DNA of 11,205 nucleotides from Erysipelotrichia bacterium (GCA_009916335.1 SAAR01000092.1:1-11205); one strand, 5' to 3'; counted from the stretch's first letter, positions 1 to 7,278 are shown. Notes: generated by a model not told the origin, from the sequence alone. A program made the numbers and translations.

Positions 1-173
1 ATTGCAGACACCATTGGGATATTCATTGTAATCGCAGATGTTTCCCCCTTTTTAAACTTAACTAAAGGTGTTTTTAATGAAACATTTGCAGGTGTACATT
101 CACTTGATGAATACCCTGGAACAAGTAAATATTCACTAAATGTACGAGAAGGTTCTTTAAAATAATATGCCAT
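1..173 (-). CDS. guaB: IMP dehydrogenase, N-terminal fragment (cut by window edge)
   Basis: IMP dehydrogenase oxidises IMP to XMP with NAD+, the committed step of guanine nucleotide synthesis in the cytosol. Only the first 57 residues are in the window; the gene continues past base 1. The translation starts [20 protein letters not shown] and continues with a stretch containing [13 protein letters not shown] and [10 protein letters not shown], the conserved opening of the roughly 500-residue clostridial/Erysipelotrichia-type GuaB. The start at 171-173 is supported by a strong GAAAGGAGA ribosome binding site (179-187) and a good promoter 33 bases further up. No purine or guanine riboswitch is recognisable in the leader, which is short. 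The CBS pair and the catalytic cysteine loop lie outside the window and cannot be checked. Confidence 0.93.
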   Translation of the reverse strand, partial: MAYYFKEPSRTFSEYLLVPGYSSSECTPANVSLKTPLVKFKKGETSAITMNIPMVSA

Positions 174-205
174 GTCTATCTCCTTTCAAATTTTATATTG
201 TTTAT

Positions 206-233
206 ATTATATATCGTTAAAATCATTAGTCAA
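206..233 (-). promoter_or_regulatory. guaB promoter (sigma-A type)
   Basis: Read on the minus strand, TTGACT (-35, 228-233) and a perfect TATAAT (-10, 206-211) are separated by 16 bases. Transcription would start near base 199, giving a leader of about 25 bases before the guaB start codon, too short for a riboswitch. Confidence 0.75.
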
Positions 234-237
234 CCTG

Positions 238-258
238 TTTATGAAAAATTTTCATAAA
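238..258. promoter_or_regulatory. Perfect interrupted palindrome just upstream of the guaB -35
   Basis: Two 10-base arms, TTTATGAAAA and TTTTCATAAA, are exact reverse complements around a single central A. The site ends 5 bases upstream of the guaB -35 hexamer. The position suits an activator site or operator. The element is pure A+T apart from one G and one C, so it could also be an UP-like or bent-DNA element. No regulator is identified. Confidence 0.45.
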
Positions 259-316
259 TTTATACATCATGCTTAAAAGAAGTGAAAAACGAAAGGTAAA
301 ACAACAGAAATAAGAC

Positions 317-343
317 AAAAAAGAGGGCTTTTTATCCCCCTTT
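317..343 (-). terminator. Rho-independent terminator after the surface-anchor pseudogene
   Basis: On the minus strand the arms AAAGGGGG (336-343) and CCCTCTTT (320-327) form an 8-bp stem with one G·U pair, followed by a T run (317-322). It lies 22 bases past the stop of the 365-703 reading frame and insulates guaB. Confidence 0.75.
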
Positions 344-364
344 CATAAATATTTTTTTATATCA

Positions 365-921
365 TTACTTCGCTAATTTTTTTCTTAATGTTACTTTACC
401 AATCACAATCAAAGAAAAACCTAATAATAGCCATAATTCATTCGTATGACTAGAATCCCCTGTTTCCACCTTCTTATCATTTACTTGATTAGCAGGTGTC
501 GTTGTTTCCTGTGTTGTTGTTTCTGCTTCTATTTCATAGAAATGTCTTTCATTCACATTGCTGATTCTCATTAATTGCAAATAATGCGACCAACTTAAAT
601 AAAACTGACGTCCATTATCTGTTTTAGGTAAATTTTTGAATTGGTCAAACACTGTTTGACTTATTTGATCTTTTGCATAAGTTAAATAAAATTTCCTAAT
701 CATTTTTAAATTTGTAATAGAAAAACCTTTACCAAATTTTTCAGTTTAATGATTAGACAGTTCTTTTAAAATATATTTTCCATATTCTGCTCTATTATTT
801 CCGTTTTGTTCTTCTTCAATTATCATTTTTCCAATTTCATAATAAGTGTAAACCATTGAAATATTAACAGCCGTTTTAACATTTTTTCTTGCTTGTTCCA
901 ACAAATCACTTACTTTTCCAT
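365..921 (-). pseudogene. Broken DUF1016 (YhcG-like) gene fused to a surface-protein C-terminal anchor
   Basis: The 524-921 part reads as the N-terminal region of a DUF1016/YhcG-type protein, a family linked to PD-(D/E)XK-like nucleases. Its segments include LLEQARKNVKTAVNISMVYT, YYEIGKMIIEEEQNGNNRAE, NLPKTDNGRQFYLSWSHYLQ and ERHFYEIEA. It is damaged in two places. One base is missing in the A run at 914-917, so ATG at 919-921 hits TAA at 910-912. An in-frame TAA at 746-748 sits where family members have a sense codon. From base 523 down, the family similarity stops and a Thr/Gln-rich spacer, an ETGDSS motif, a hydrophobic segment (about WLLLGFSLIVIG) and a basic tail (RKKLAK) follow, as in the anchor of sortase-type surface proteins; a canonical LPXTG is absent. 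The intact 112-codon frame (365-703) has no ribosome binding site. I read it as a deletion or recombination scar, probably not expressed. Confidence 0.8.
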
Positions 922-944
922 TTCATTTGTTATGCACACGTATA

Positions 945-1208
945 TTATACCCTTAATTTCAAAAGAAAAAAGAAGTATCTAAACTTTTCACAAAGTCTAA
1001 ATACTTCTCTGAGCTTCTCATTACTATTATTACTCACGTTATATGTTCTTCCTATGTTTTTTATCTTTTTGAATTTGTAATAATCAATTCTCATTGGAAA
1101 AAATAAAGTAAACGGAGTAATACTTTCTAATTCAAATCCTCGTTTTGCTTTCTTGTTTAAGTATTTTTCTATTGAATTACTCCCTAAATATAATTTAAAT
1201 GTACTCAT
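945..1208 (-). pseudogene. Truncated DUF2812-like protein remnant
   Basis: An 87-codon frame starts at 1206-1208 behind a strong AGAAGGAGAT site (1215-1224), so initiation signals are intact. The first ~48 residues, with MSTFKLYLGSNSIEKYLNKK, AKRGFELESIT and RIDYYKFKK, resemble the start of DUF2812 proteins, which carry a W/YLNxxAxxGxxL motif and are often encoded next to PadR regulators. No PadR gene is present here. After RIDYYKFKK the similarity is lost, and the last ~20 codons read through a perfectly good terminator hairpin (962-1008), so the natural C-terminal part is probably deleted. It could still make a short peptide. Family assignment is by recall of the motif and is moderate. Confidence 0.5.
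962..1008 (-). terminator. Strong Rho-independent terminator inside the DUF2812-like frame
   Basis: Arms 992-1008 and 971-987 form a 17-bp stem with two G·U pairs and a 4-base loop (988-991). On the minus strand it is followed by TTTTTCTTT (962-970). It ends transcripts from the DUF2812-like gene before the DUF1016 pseudogene. Confidence 0.8.
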
Positions 1209-1294
1209 AAATTAATCTCCTTCTTTTATAAAGTCTTTCGATTTATCGTACATCTACATAATAACATTTTTTATAGTATGTCCCCTCTTTTCAT

Positions 1295-1347
1295 AAAAAA
1301 AGAAAACACCTCCTGCAAAGCGAATTTTCAGCTATGCTAGAGGTGTT
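1295..1347 (-). terminator. Terminator of the glgCDA operon
   Basis: On the minus strand AACACCTC (1340-1347) pairs with GAGGTGTT (1305-1312). The long interior can pair further (GCA with TGC), and a T-rich tract (1295-1304) follows. It lies about 66 bases past the glgA stop. Confidence 0.75.
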
Positions 1348-1413
1348 ATTTATTTAATTTGATAATTTTGAATAATCCTACAAAGTTTATTTATCCTAAT
1401 TTATATATAAATT

Positions 1414-2847
1414 TTATAAGTATTCATACATATTTGAATAATCTTGTGCACTCTTATCCCAACTAACATCAGCCGTCATTGCATGTGAGATTAACTTTTG
1501 CCAATCTTTAGGGAAGTCATAGTATATATGCAATGCATAGTAGATGGCTTGCATCATTTCCCAACTATCAAAGTTAGCAAATGAGAAACCATTTCCTTCT
1601 GCTGTAAACTCGTTGTATGGAGTAACTGTATCCTTTAATCCACCTGTTTCTCTTACGATAGGAAGTGTTCCATAACGTAAAGAGATTAGTTGTGATATAC
1701 CACAAGGTTCAAATTTAGATGGCATTAAGAAACCATCACAAGCGGCGTAAATTTTATGTGATAAAGCATCATTATATCCACAATAGAATACAATCTTACC
1801 TTTATTGCCATTTTCACATTCACGCAATACATGTTCCATATCGGCATCACCACTACCCAATACAACCAATTGCATATTGCAACCAACAATATTGTTCATC
1901 TGTTCAAGCACTAATTCTAAACCTTTTTGATTCGTTAAACGTGTTACCATTCCAAGTAGGAAAACATGTTCATCTTCCACTAACCCTAATTCTTTTTGTA
2001 ATGCCAATTTGTTTTTCACTTTATTTGTTAATACATTGACACGATTGTAATTACAATAGATTTTAGGATCCGTTGCTGGATTCCACATATTCACATCAAT
2101 TCCATTTGTGATACCACCTAAATCGGCAGAACGCATCTGTAATACTTGTTCTAAGTGTTCTCCATATTCCACCGTTAATATTTCATGTGAATACGTTGGT
2201 GATACAGTAGTTACTCGATCGGCATAGACAATTCCTGATTTCATAAAGGAAATACCAGTATCATAACGAACAGCTCCACAATCATATAAATAATTGCTTA
2301 ATCCTAGACAAGATTCCAACATCTCTTTACCAAAGTTTCCTTGATAAGCAAGATTATGAATCGTATATACATGTTTCATACGAGCATAGCGATGATCATG
2401 ACGATAGTTTTCTTTAACCATTGCTGGAATCATTCCTGTATGCCAATCATGGCAATGTAATATATCAGGGAAATAATCTAGTTGGTTAAGCATTTCTAAC
2501 ACTGCTTTTTGAAAATAAGCAAAACGTTCTCCATCATCATCATAACCATATAAACCATCTCTTTCAAAATAGAACTGATTCTCAATAAAGTAGTAATGAA
2601 TACCATCTAAATATTGTGTATATAATACAACAGGTATTTCATGATAATTAATACTGACACTATAATCACGAATACGCTGGAAATTTTGATGGTGTTCTCT
2701 AGCCATTTTTAAATACAATGGCATCACTACACGAACATCATGTCCACGTTTAGCTAATGCTTGTGGAAGTGATCCAATCACATCAGCCAAACCTCCACTT
2801 TTAATAAAAGGAAGTCCTTCACTTGCGACGAATAAAATACTTTTCAT
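1414..2847 (-). CDS. glgA: Glycogen synthase (ADP-glucose type, GT5)
   Basis: GlgA transfers glucose from ADP-glucose to the non-reducing end of an alpha-1,4-glucan in the cytosol. The 477-residue product has the usual family length. Visible GT5 motifs, in order: KSGGLADV (16-23), the ADP-glucose-binding KxGGL loop; HCHDWHTG (131-138); YTIHNLAYQG (161-170); TRLTNQKG (302-309) at the start of the second Rossmann domain; PSKFEPCG (376-383) with the catalytic-site glutamate; and RYGTLPIVRETGGLKDTV (391-408). The start is 8 bases past the glgD stop with AGGTGA just upstream, so it is the third gene of glgC-glgD-glgA and probably translationally coupled. The operon terminator follows. No glgB or glgP is in the window; they must lie elsewhere if the pathway is complete. 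Confidence 0.97.
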   Translation of the reverse strand: MKSILFVASEGLPFIKSGGLADVIGSLPQALAKRGHDVRVVMPLYLKMAREHHQNFQRIRDYSVSINYHEIPVVLYTQYLDGIHYYFIENQFYFERDGLYGYDDDGERFAYFQKAVLEMLNQLDYFPDILHCHDWHTGMIPAMVKENYRHDHRYARMKHVYTIHNLAYQGNFGKEMLESCLGLSNYLYDCGAVRYDTGISFMKSGIVYADRVTTVSPTYSHEILTVEYGEHLEQVLQMRSADLGGITNGIDVNMWNPATDPKIYCNYNRVNVLTNKVKNKLALQKELGLVEDEHVFLLGMVTRLTNQKGLELVLEQMNNIVGCNMQLVVLGSGDADMEHVLRECENGNKGKIVFYCGYNDALSHKIYAACDGFLMPSKFEPCGISQLISLRYGTLPIVRETGGLKDTVTPYNEFTAEGNGFSFANFDSWEMMQAIYYALHIYYDFPKDWQKLISHAMTADVSWDKSAQDYSNMYEYL

Positions 2848-2855
2848 AGGTTCAC

Positions 2856-3968
2856 CTAGATTCTATCGTTGCGTTTTACATACGCAGGTTTTTCAGCTGT
2901 TCCTTTAACTTCTTTAACCTGTGAAATCACAACTTTTTTATCAACCACTACATAATCTAAAGAAACATCTTCCCCAACAATCGTTCCTGGTGATAAGACA
3001 CAATTTTTCACAACGGCACCTTTTTTAATATAGCAACCGCGTCCAATCACTGAATTTTCAATGCGACCTTCTACACAACAACCATTAGATACTAATGAGC
3101 CAGTTGCACTTCCTGTTGAGAAGTAATGCGTTGGTGCACTATCACTTGTCTTTGTATAAATTGGCCAATCTTCTTTAAATAATTTCTTTCTTTCCGCTGG
3201 ATTAATCAATTCCATATTTGTCTTATAGTAGCTAGCAAATGAATCAATTGCTGCTAAATAACCTTTGTATTGATACCCTCTTACATCTAAGAATTTACAA
3301 GAATCATTTAAAATATCTCGCATCCAATACAAAGAACTCGTATTGACTGCTTGATCGATCATCGCTAAGAAGATTTCTTTACTCATTACATAAGATTCTA
3401 AAGAGATATTTCTTGATTTATAGTTTCCACGATTACTTTCAATGGATAAAACCCCTTTTTGTTTGTTTAAATTTAATGAATCACAATTAATAAATTCATC
3501 TTTCGCAGTATCCACATTTTTATAAATCATCGTAATATCTGCCCCTGTTTGCATATGTTGTTCGATGACATCATTATAGTCGATACTATATAACATATAG
3601 TTTGATGCAACTACCACATATTTCTGTGGCATTGCTTCAATCGCTAAACGGTTATTATGGAAACTAGCAATATCATGACGATAGAAATTTGATGCACTTT
3701 CTTCCCCAAATAAGATAGATAATTTTCCACGTTTAGAATTAATATTGTAATGACGTCCTGTCCCTACATGATCAATAATACTTCTAGGAAAACGTTTTAC
3801 ATATAACTGAATATTATCAATTCCTGAATTCGTCATATTAGAAATAGGGAAGTCAATGACACGATATCTTCCTAAAAAAGAGAAAGCACCAATAGAACGG
3901 TAATCTTCCAGTCCATCTACATGTACATTATTCCCACCAAAAACAACTACTCCAAATGCATCACACAT
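2856..3968 (-). CDS. glgD: Glucose-1-phosphate adenylyltransferase, GlgD (regulatory) subunit
   Basis: GlgD is the GlgC-like partner of ADP-glucose pyrophosphorylase in Bacillota, generally taken as a modulatory subunit of a GlgC/GlgD complex. The 370-residue product keeps the overall fold: a nucleotidyltransferase domain with RYRVIDFPISNMTNSGI near residue 34, then a left-handed beta-helix C-terminus (hexapeptide pattern around GRIENSVIGRGCYIKKGAVV). The catalytic motifs are degenerate. The GGxGxRL loop is replaced by FGGNNVHVDG near residue 10, and the SGDHIY motif by ASNYMLYSIDYNDV. This fits a non-catalytic role. Its ATG (3966-3968) overlaps the glgC TAA (3968-3970) as TAATG, so translation is coupled to glgC. 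It is also the second gene of the operon. Confidence 0.95.
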   Translation of the reverse strand: MCDAFGVVVFGGNNVHVDGLEDYRSIGAFSFLGRYRVIDFPISNMTNSGIDNIQLYVKRFPRSIIDHVGTGRHYNINSKRGKLSILFGEESASNFYRHDIASFHNNRLAIEAMPQKYVVVASNYMLYSIDYNDVIEQHMQTGADITMIYKNVDTAKDEFINCDSLNLNKQKGVLSIESNRGNYKSRNISLESYVMSKEIFLAMIDQAVNTSSLYWMRDILNDSCKFLDVRGYQYKGYLAAIDSFASYYKTNMELINPAERKKLFKEDWPIYTKTSDSAPTHYFSTGSATGSLVSNGCCVEGRIENSVIGRGCYIKKGAVVKNCVLSPGTIVGEDVSLDYVVVDKKVVISQVKEVKGTAEKPAYVKRNDRI

Positions 3969-5107
3969 TATTTTTCCCCCCTTACACGTTTTGCTACTAA
4001 TTCGATATGTTCACTATTAGGATCACCGACACTGCAACCAGCATCTACCTTTACATTTTCGGCAATAATACAACGATTCACAATCGCTCCTTCACCAATT
4101 TCAGCTCCTGGTAAAATGACTGCGTCATTAATTATTGCTCCTTTGCCAATCACAACATCGTTAAACAAGACAGAACGTTGCACCTTTCCTTCAATAATAC
4201 AACCTTGATTAATGTAAGAGTGAGATACTTCTCCATCTGCGGAAATATATTGAGGTAATGAAGTAACATCTTCCGTATAAATTTTCCATGTTGTATCATT
4301 TAAATCCAATTCTTCATTACGATACAACAAGTCCATATTTGCTTCCCATAAAGAATCAATGGTTCCTACATCTTTCCAATAACCATTAAATTCCCAAGCG
4401 AACAAACGTTTATGTTCCGCTAATAGCTGTGGAATAATATCATGACCAAAATCATGTGTCGATTCATTGTCTTTATCATCTGCCACTAATTTTTTACGCA
4501 ACATCTTCCAATCGAAGATATAAATTCCCATACTTGCTAAATTACTTTTTGGATTTGCAGGTTTTTCTTCAAATTCTACAATTTGATTTGCATCATCTGT
4601 ATTCATAATACCAAAACGACTTGCTTCTTCCATTGGTACAGGCAATACGGCAATTGTTACATCTGCTTCCTTTTCCTTATGGTAAGCAAGCATTTTCGCA
4701 TAATCCATTTTATAGATATGGTCTCCTGAAAGAACTAACACATATTCTGGATCATATTGATCAAGAAAATCAATATTTTGTGTAATCGCATCGGCTGTTC
4801 CTCGATAAACATCTAAATTTGAATCGGCTTTTTCTCTAGGTGGCAAAACATATACACCACTATCGAATGTATCTAACCCCCAGCGATGACCTGCACTTGC
4901 ATACGCGTTCAATAAAACTGATTCATATTGTGTCAAAACCCCAACCACATCAATATTAGAGTTTGCACAATTACTTAATGGGAAATCAATAATGCGATAT
5001 TTCCCTCCGAAATAAACTGCTGGTTTTGCCACTTTGCTTGTCAAAGCGTGTAATCTTGATCCCCTTCCACCAGCCAGGATCATAGCGACCATATTATTTT
5101 GTCTCAT
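3968..5107 (-). CDS. glgC: Glucose-1-phosphate adenylyltransferase, catalytic subunit
   Basis: GlgC makes ADP-glucose and PPi from glucose-1-phosphate and ATP, the committed step of glycogen synthesis. I start it at 5105-5107 (379 residues) because AAGGGGG lies 8 bases upstream. A start 14 codons earlier lacks any such site and would add non-conserved residues. Motifs present: GGRGSRL (13-19), [20 protein letters not shown] (28-47), YRGTADAI (101-108), [10 protein letters not shown] (127-136) with the metal-binding Asp, FEEKP (179-183) with the sugar-phosphate lysine, SMGIYIFD from about 192, and YWKDVGT near 245. A beta-helix C-terminus follows. All catalytic residues I can judge are intact, unlike in GlgD. 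It heads the glgC-glgD-glgA operon, and a cre site lies about 80 bases upstream. Confidence 0.97.
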   Translation of the reverse strand: MRQNNMVAMILAGGRGSRLHALTSKVAKPAVYFGGKYRIIDFPLSNCANSNIDVVGVLTQYESVLLNAYASAGHRWGLDTFDSGVYVLPPREKADSNLDVYRGTADAITQNIDFLDQYDPEYVLVLSGDHIYKMDYAKMLAYHKEKEADVTIAVLPVPMEEASRFGIMNTDDANQIVEFEEKPANPKSNLASMGIYIFDWKMLRKKLVADDKDNESTHDFGHDIIPQLLAEHKRLFAWEFNGYWKDVGTIDSLWEANMDLLYRNEELDLNDTTWKIYTEDVTSLPQYISADGEVSHSYINQGCIIEGKVQRSVLFNDVVIGKGAIINDAVILPGAEIGEGAIVNRCIIAENVKVDAGCSVGDPNSEHIELVAKRVRGEK

Positions 5108-5350
5108 TTGGTCTTCCCCCTTTTCAGTTTCTATACTAATAATATACACTATTTGTCTGTTAAATTCTATAGATACGACGAAAATATGTAAGCGATTACA
5201 AATTTTTCTTAATTTTTACTTGTTTTTACTGAAATCGACATCGCTTTACATGCAAGTCTACTTGCCTATTTTTTTATGTAATATACCTTTTAACCAGACA
5301 ATACATCTTATTCAACATATCTTAAAACATTCCCTATTTTTGCCTTTCTT
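5108..5350 (-). other. Long glgC upstream region
   Basis: About 240 bases between the pta terminator and glgC hold no gene. The region carries a cre site (5187-5200) and a small perfect hairpin, GCAAG-TCTA-CTTGC (5252-5265), next to an A/T run. A promoter is not obvious on the minus strand. The best candidate is TTAACA (5156-5161 region) with TATTAG 16 bases on, which would place the cre just upstream of the -35. I give it low weight. Confidence 0.4.
5187..5200. promoter_or_regulatory. cre site (CcpA-type catabolite control) upstream of glgC
   Basis: TGTAAGCGATTACA matches the cre consensus TGWAANCGNTNWCA at every position and is nearly palindromic (TGTAA/TTACA arms around GCGA). It is 80 bases upstream of the glgC start. 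Whether CcpA would activate or repress depends on the promoter position, which I cannot fix. Confidence 0.65.
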
Positions 5351-5376
5351 TGAAAAACCAACCTTGCGGTTGGTTT
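5351..5376 (-). terminator. pta terminator
   Basis: AAACCAACC and GGTTGGTTT form a perfect 9-bp stem (5355-5363/5368-5376) with a 4-base loop. On the minus strand a short T tract follows. It begins 11 bases past the pta stop. Confidence 0.85.
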
Positions 5377-5386
5377 ATTTTCACGA

Positions 5387-6352
5387 TTAAATATATTTTT
5401 GTGCCGCTGTAATAATCGCAACTTTGTACACTTCTTCAGCTGTACAACCACGACTTAAGTCATTAATTGGCGCATTTAATCCTTGTAAAATTGGCCCTAC
5501 TGCTTCAAATCCCCCTAAACGTTGTGCAACCTTATAGCCAATGTTTCCTGCTTCAATATTAGGGAATATAAACGTATTACATGTTCCTGCCACTTTCGAA
5601 TCTGGTGCTTTTGTCTTTGCTACCTCTTCAGAAATAGCACAATCAAATTGGAACTCTCCATCTACGGCAAAATCAACGTTCATCATCTGTAAACGCTGTG
5701 TTGCATTTCTCATCTTATCCACTGCCTCTCCTTTTCCAGAGCCTTTTGATGAATAAGAAAGCAATCCTACTCTAGGTTCAACCCCAAATACTCTCGCTGT
5801 TTTTACAGTTTCTAATGTAATTTCCACAATATCATCTTCACTTGGCATAATGTTAATGGCACAATCTGACATGACTAAACGTTCATTATTTCTCACTAAA
5901 ATAAAGGCACTAGAAACAATATGTGAGCCTGCTTTTGTTTTTACTAACTGTAATGCAGGACGCACAGTATCCGCTGTTGAGTATGTTGCTCCTCCTACTA
6001 AACCATCTGCTTCTCCCATCGCCACTAACATTGTTCCAAAATAATTCGTTTTTGTTAAAGCAATACGGCAAGCATCTGCATCCATTTTTCCTTTACGCAA
6101 TTCCACCATACGTTGTACCATCGCATCCATATATGCATAAGTAGCAGGATCAATAATTTCAATTCCTTCAATATTAACCCCTTCTTTCGTAGCGGCAACT
6201 TTTACTTCTTCTACATTTCCTAATAGAATTGGGATAAGCACCTGTTCTTTGTTTAATCTTGCTGCTGCATTTAAAATTCTAGGCTCACTTCCTTCAGGAA
6301 ACACAATTCGCGTATTTTTTCCTTCAATTCTTTTTAACATACTTTCTAACAT
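5387..6352 (-). CDS. pta: Phosphate acetyltransferase
   Basis: Pta interconverts acetyl-CoA + Pi with acetyl phosphate + CoA. With acetate kinase it makes ATP and acetate during fermentation. The product is 321 residues, typical of the short, single-domain bacterial Pta. Visible features: VFPEGSEPR near residues 17-25, GLVGGATYSTADTVRPALQL in the middle, and the C-terminal PILQGLNAPINDLSRGCTAE typical of the family. I start it at 6350-6352, because the frame's 24 upstream codons run through the predicted -10 box and lack a ribosome binding site. The chosen start has GAGGAAGG about 13 bases upstream, a longer gap than usual; an ATT one codon earlier is possible. ackA is not in the window. pta has its own promoter and terminator. 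Confidence 0.96.
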   Translation of the reverse strand: MLESMLKRIEGKNTRIVFPEGSEPRILNAAARLNKEQVLIPILLGNVEEVKVAATKEGVNIEGIEIIDPATYAYMDAMVQRMVELRKGKMDADACRIALTKTNYFGTMLVAMGEADGLVGGATYSTADTVRPALQLVKTKAGSHIVSSAFILVRNNERLVMSDCAINIMPSEDDIVEITLETVKTARVFGVEPRVGLLSYSSKGSGKGEAVDKMRNATQRLQMMNVDFAVDGEFQFDCAISEEVAKTKAPDSKVAGTCNTFIFPNIEAGNIGYKVAQRLGGFEAVGPILQGLNAPINDLSRGCTAEEVYKVAIITAAQKYI

Positions 6353-6392
6353 AATCTGTAAAATACCTTCCTCTCGTATACTAACTAAAAAA

Positions 6393-6421
6393 ATTATACT
6401 CCAAATTAGTACAAATGAAAA
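6393..6421 (-). promoter_or_regulatory. pta promoter
   Basis: On the minus strand TTTTCA (-35, 6416-6421) and a perfect TATAAT (-10, 6393-6398) are spaced by 17 bases. The leader to the pta start would be about 34 bases, which supports the shorter pta start. Confidence 0.65.
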
Positions 6422-6511
6422 CATACAAAACGTTAATTCTTTTTAATATTTGATAACTTTTCATAAGATGATTATCTTCTATTCCTATTTCTGATCTCAT
6501 TCACTTAGCAT

Positions 6512-6539
6512 TTGACTTTTCATAATCATTGTCTATAAT
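6512..6539 (+). promoter_or_regulatory. Promoter of the THF riboswitch-folT transcript
   Basis: TTGACT (6512-6517) and a perfect TATAAT (6534-6539) are spaced by 16 bases, the same arrangement as the guaB promoter. Transcription would start near 6546, right at the first helix of the riboswitch. Confidence 0.8.
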
Positions 6540-6549
6540 AGATATTGTT

Positions 6550-6646
6550 ACAGAGTAGAAGTATATGCGTTAAGTACTAAATACACAGGGAGTTGGTATT
6601 TGGGCGAAAAGCTTACGCTTGCGGTATATATTTCGCATCCCGCTGT
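6550..6646 (+). ncRNA. Tetrahydrofolate (THF) riboswitch aptamer
   Basis: The region carries the conserved THF aptamer strings in order: GAGTAGA (6553-6559), GCGTTAAG (6567-6574), CAGGGAGTTGG (6586-6596), then CGCATCCCGCTG (6634-6645). Pairings visible by eye are ACAG/CTGT (6550-6553 with 6643-6646, P1) and ATGCG/CGCAT (6565-6569 with 6634-6638, P2). Its position between a promoter and a FolT-type transporter fits: THF binding would reduce folate uptake. The assignment is from memory of the family; a covariance model was not run. Confidence 0.88.
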
Positions 6647-6653
6647 TGTATTC

Positions 6654-6706
6654 AAAAAAGAAGGATCTCTTTTTTCAATGCAATATGGAAAGAAGGAGGT
6701 CTTTTT
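6654..6706 (+). promoter_or_regulatory. Putative expression platform: alternative hairpins around the folT ribosome binding site
   Basis: A near-direct repeat occurs twice, AAAGAAGGATCTCTTTTTT and AAAGAAGGAGGTCTTTTT, the second carrying the folT ribosome binding site. TCTCTTTTTT (6666-6675) can pair with AAGAAGGAGG (6690-6699) over 10 contiguous pairs (3 G·U), hiding the site. Alternatively AAAAAAGA (6654-6661) pairs with TCTTTTTT (6668-6675) and frees it. No GC-rich terminator is present, so a translational switch is more likely than a transcriptional one. Confidence 0.45.
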
Positions 6707-7240
6707 ATGTTATCTGTTACAAATATTAAAGCCAGTACATGTGAAATCAAAAAAGTTTCTTCCCTTACTGGATGTGCCATGTTGACAGCGATTAAAGCAG
6801 TGATTGCACAATTTACCATTGCCGTATCCAATCTATTAGAAATTGGTTTCTCAGGCATTGTTGTTGGTGCGACTGGTATGTTTTATGGACCATGGCTTAG
6901 TGGTATCGCTGGTGTCATTGCTGATACATTGGAATTTCTATTGCGACCAAGCGGTCCTTATTTTCCAGGCTTTGCTATCAACGAATTTGTGATCGCCTTT
7001 ATTTATGGGTGTTTTTTCTATAAACAAGAAATCACATGGAAACGTGTTTTATATGCACAATTGTTAGTTATGCTAATTGTTAACATGTGTCTAACACCAC
7101 TATGGTTAAACATCTTATATGGAAAAACGTTTTGGGCTTTATTTAGCGTGCGTATCATTCCTCAATTAGTGAAATTTCCTATTGATTTTTTCTTGTTATA
7201 TACATTGTTAAAAACTTTGTCGAAAATAAAAAGAAAGTAA
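6707..7240 (+). CDS. folT: ECF transporter S component, folate type (FolT)
   Basis: FolT is the membrane substrate-binding subunit that works with the shared EcfT and the EcfA ATPases to import folates. The 177-residue product is hydrophobic, with about five to six membrane segments. It carries the family pattern GPWLSGIAGVIADTLEFLLR followed by PSGPYFPGFAINEFVIAFIY. I start it at 6707-6709, 8 bases after AGGAGG (6694-6699). A longer frame begins at 6593 but runs through the riboswitch and is not real. The THF aptamer directly upstream supports folate as the substrate. No ecfT or ecfA genes are nearby, as is usual for group II ECF modules. folC lies 500 bases downstream on the other strand. 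Confidence 0.92.
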   Translation: MLSVTNIKASTCEIKKVSSLTGCAMLTAIKAVIAQFTIAVSNLLEIGFSGIVVGATGMFYGPWLSGIAGVIADTLEFLLRPSGPYFPGFAINEFVIAFIYGCFFYKQEITWKRVLYAQLLVMLIVNMCLTPLWLNILYGKTFWALFSVRIIPQLVKFPIDFFLLYTLLKTLSKIKRK

Positions 7241-7243
7241 TTT

Positions 7244-7272
7244 TTGACATTTTCGTCAATTCATGTGATAAT
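7244..7272 (+). promoter_or_regulatory. Promoter of the cold-shock gene
   Basis: A consensus TTGACA (7244-7249) and GATAAT (7267-7272) are spaced by 17 bases and begin 4 bases after the folT stop. The -35 sits in a small inverted repeat, TTGAC/GTCAA (7244-7259). Confidence 0.75.
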
Positions 7273-7278
7273 ACAAAA

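Noticed and set aside
174..300. Purine riboswitch in front of guaB
   Set aside because: The predicted leader is only about 25 bases and lacks the aptamer's conserved loops.
365..523. Canonical LPXTG sortase motif in the surface-anchor tail
   Set aside because: Only a TGD-type sequence (VETGDSS) is present; the overall layout is anchor-like but the exact motif is not.
889..1080. Plus-strand 63-codon hydrophobic frame, and other plus-strand frames inside glgA, glgC and pta
   Set aside because: They are antisense shadows of the terminator, pseudogene or well-conserved minus-strand genes and lack ribosome binding sites and family similarity.
5236..5254. Second cre site near the first
   Set aside because: TGTAAAGCGATGTC has an extra base in the left arm and lacks the CA end, so it fails the consensus.
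6593..6706. Upstream extension of the folT frame
   Set aside because: It runs through the THF aptamer and the ribosome binding site; the start at 6707 has AGGAGG correctly placed.
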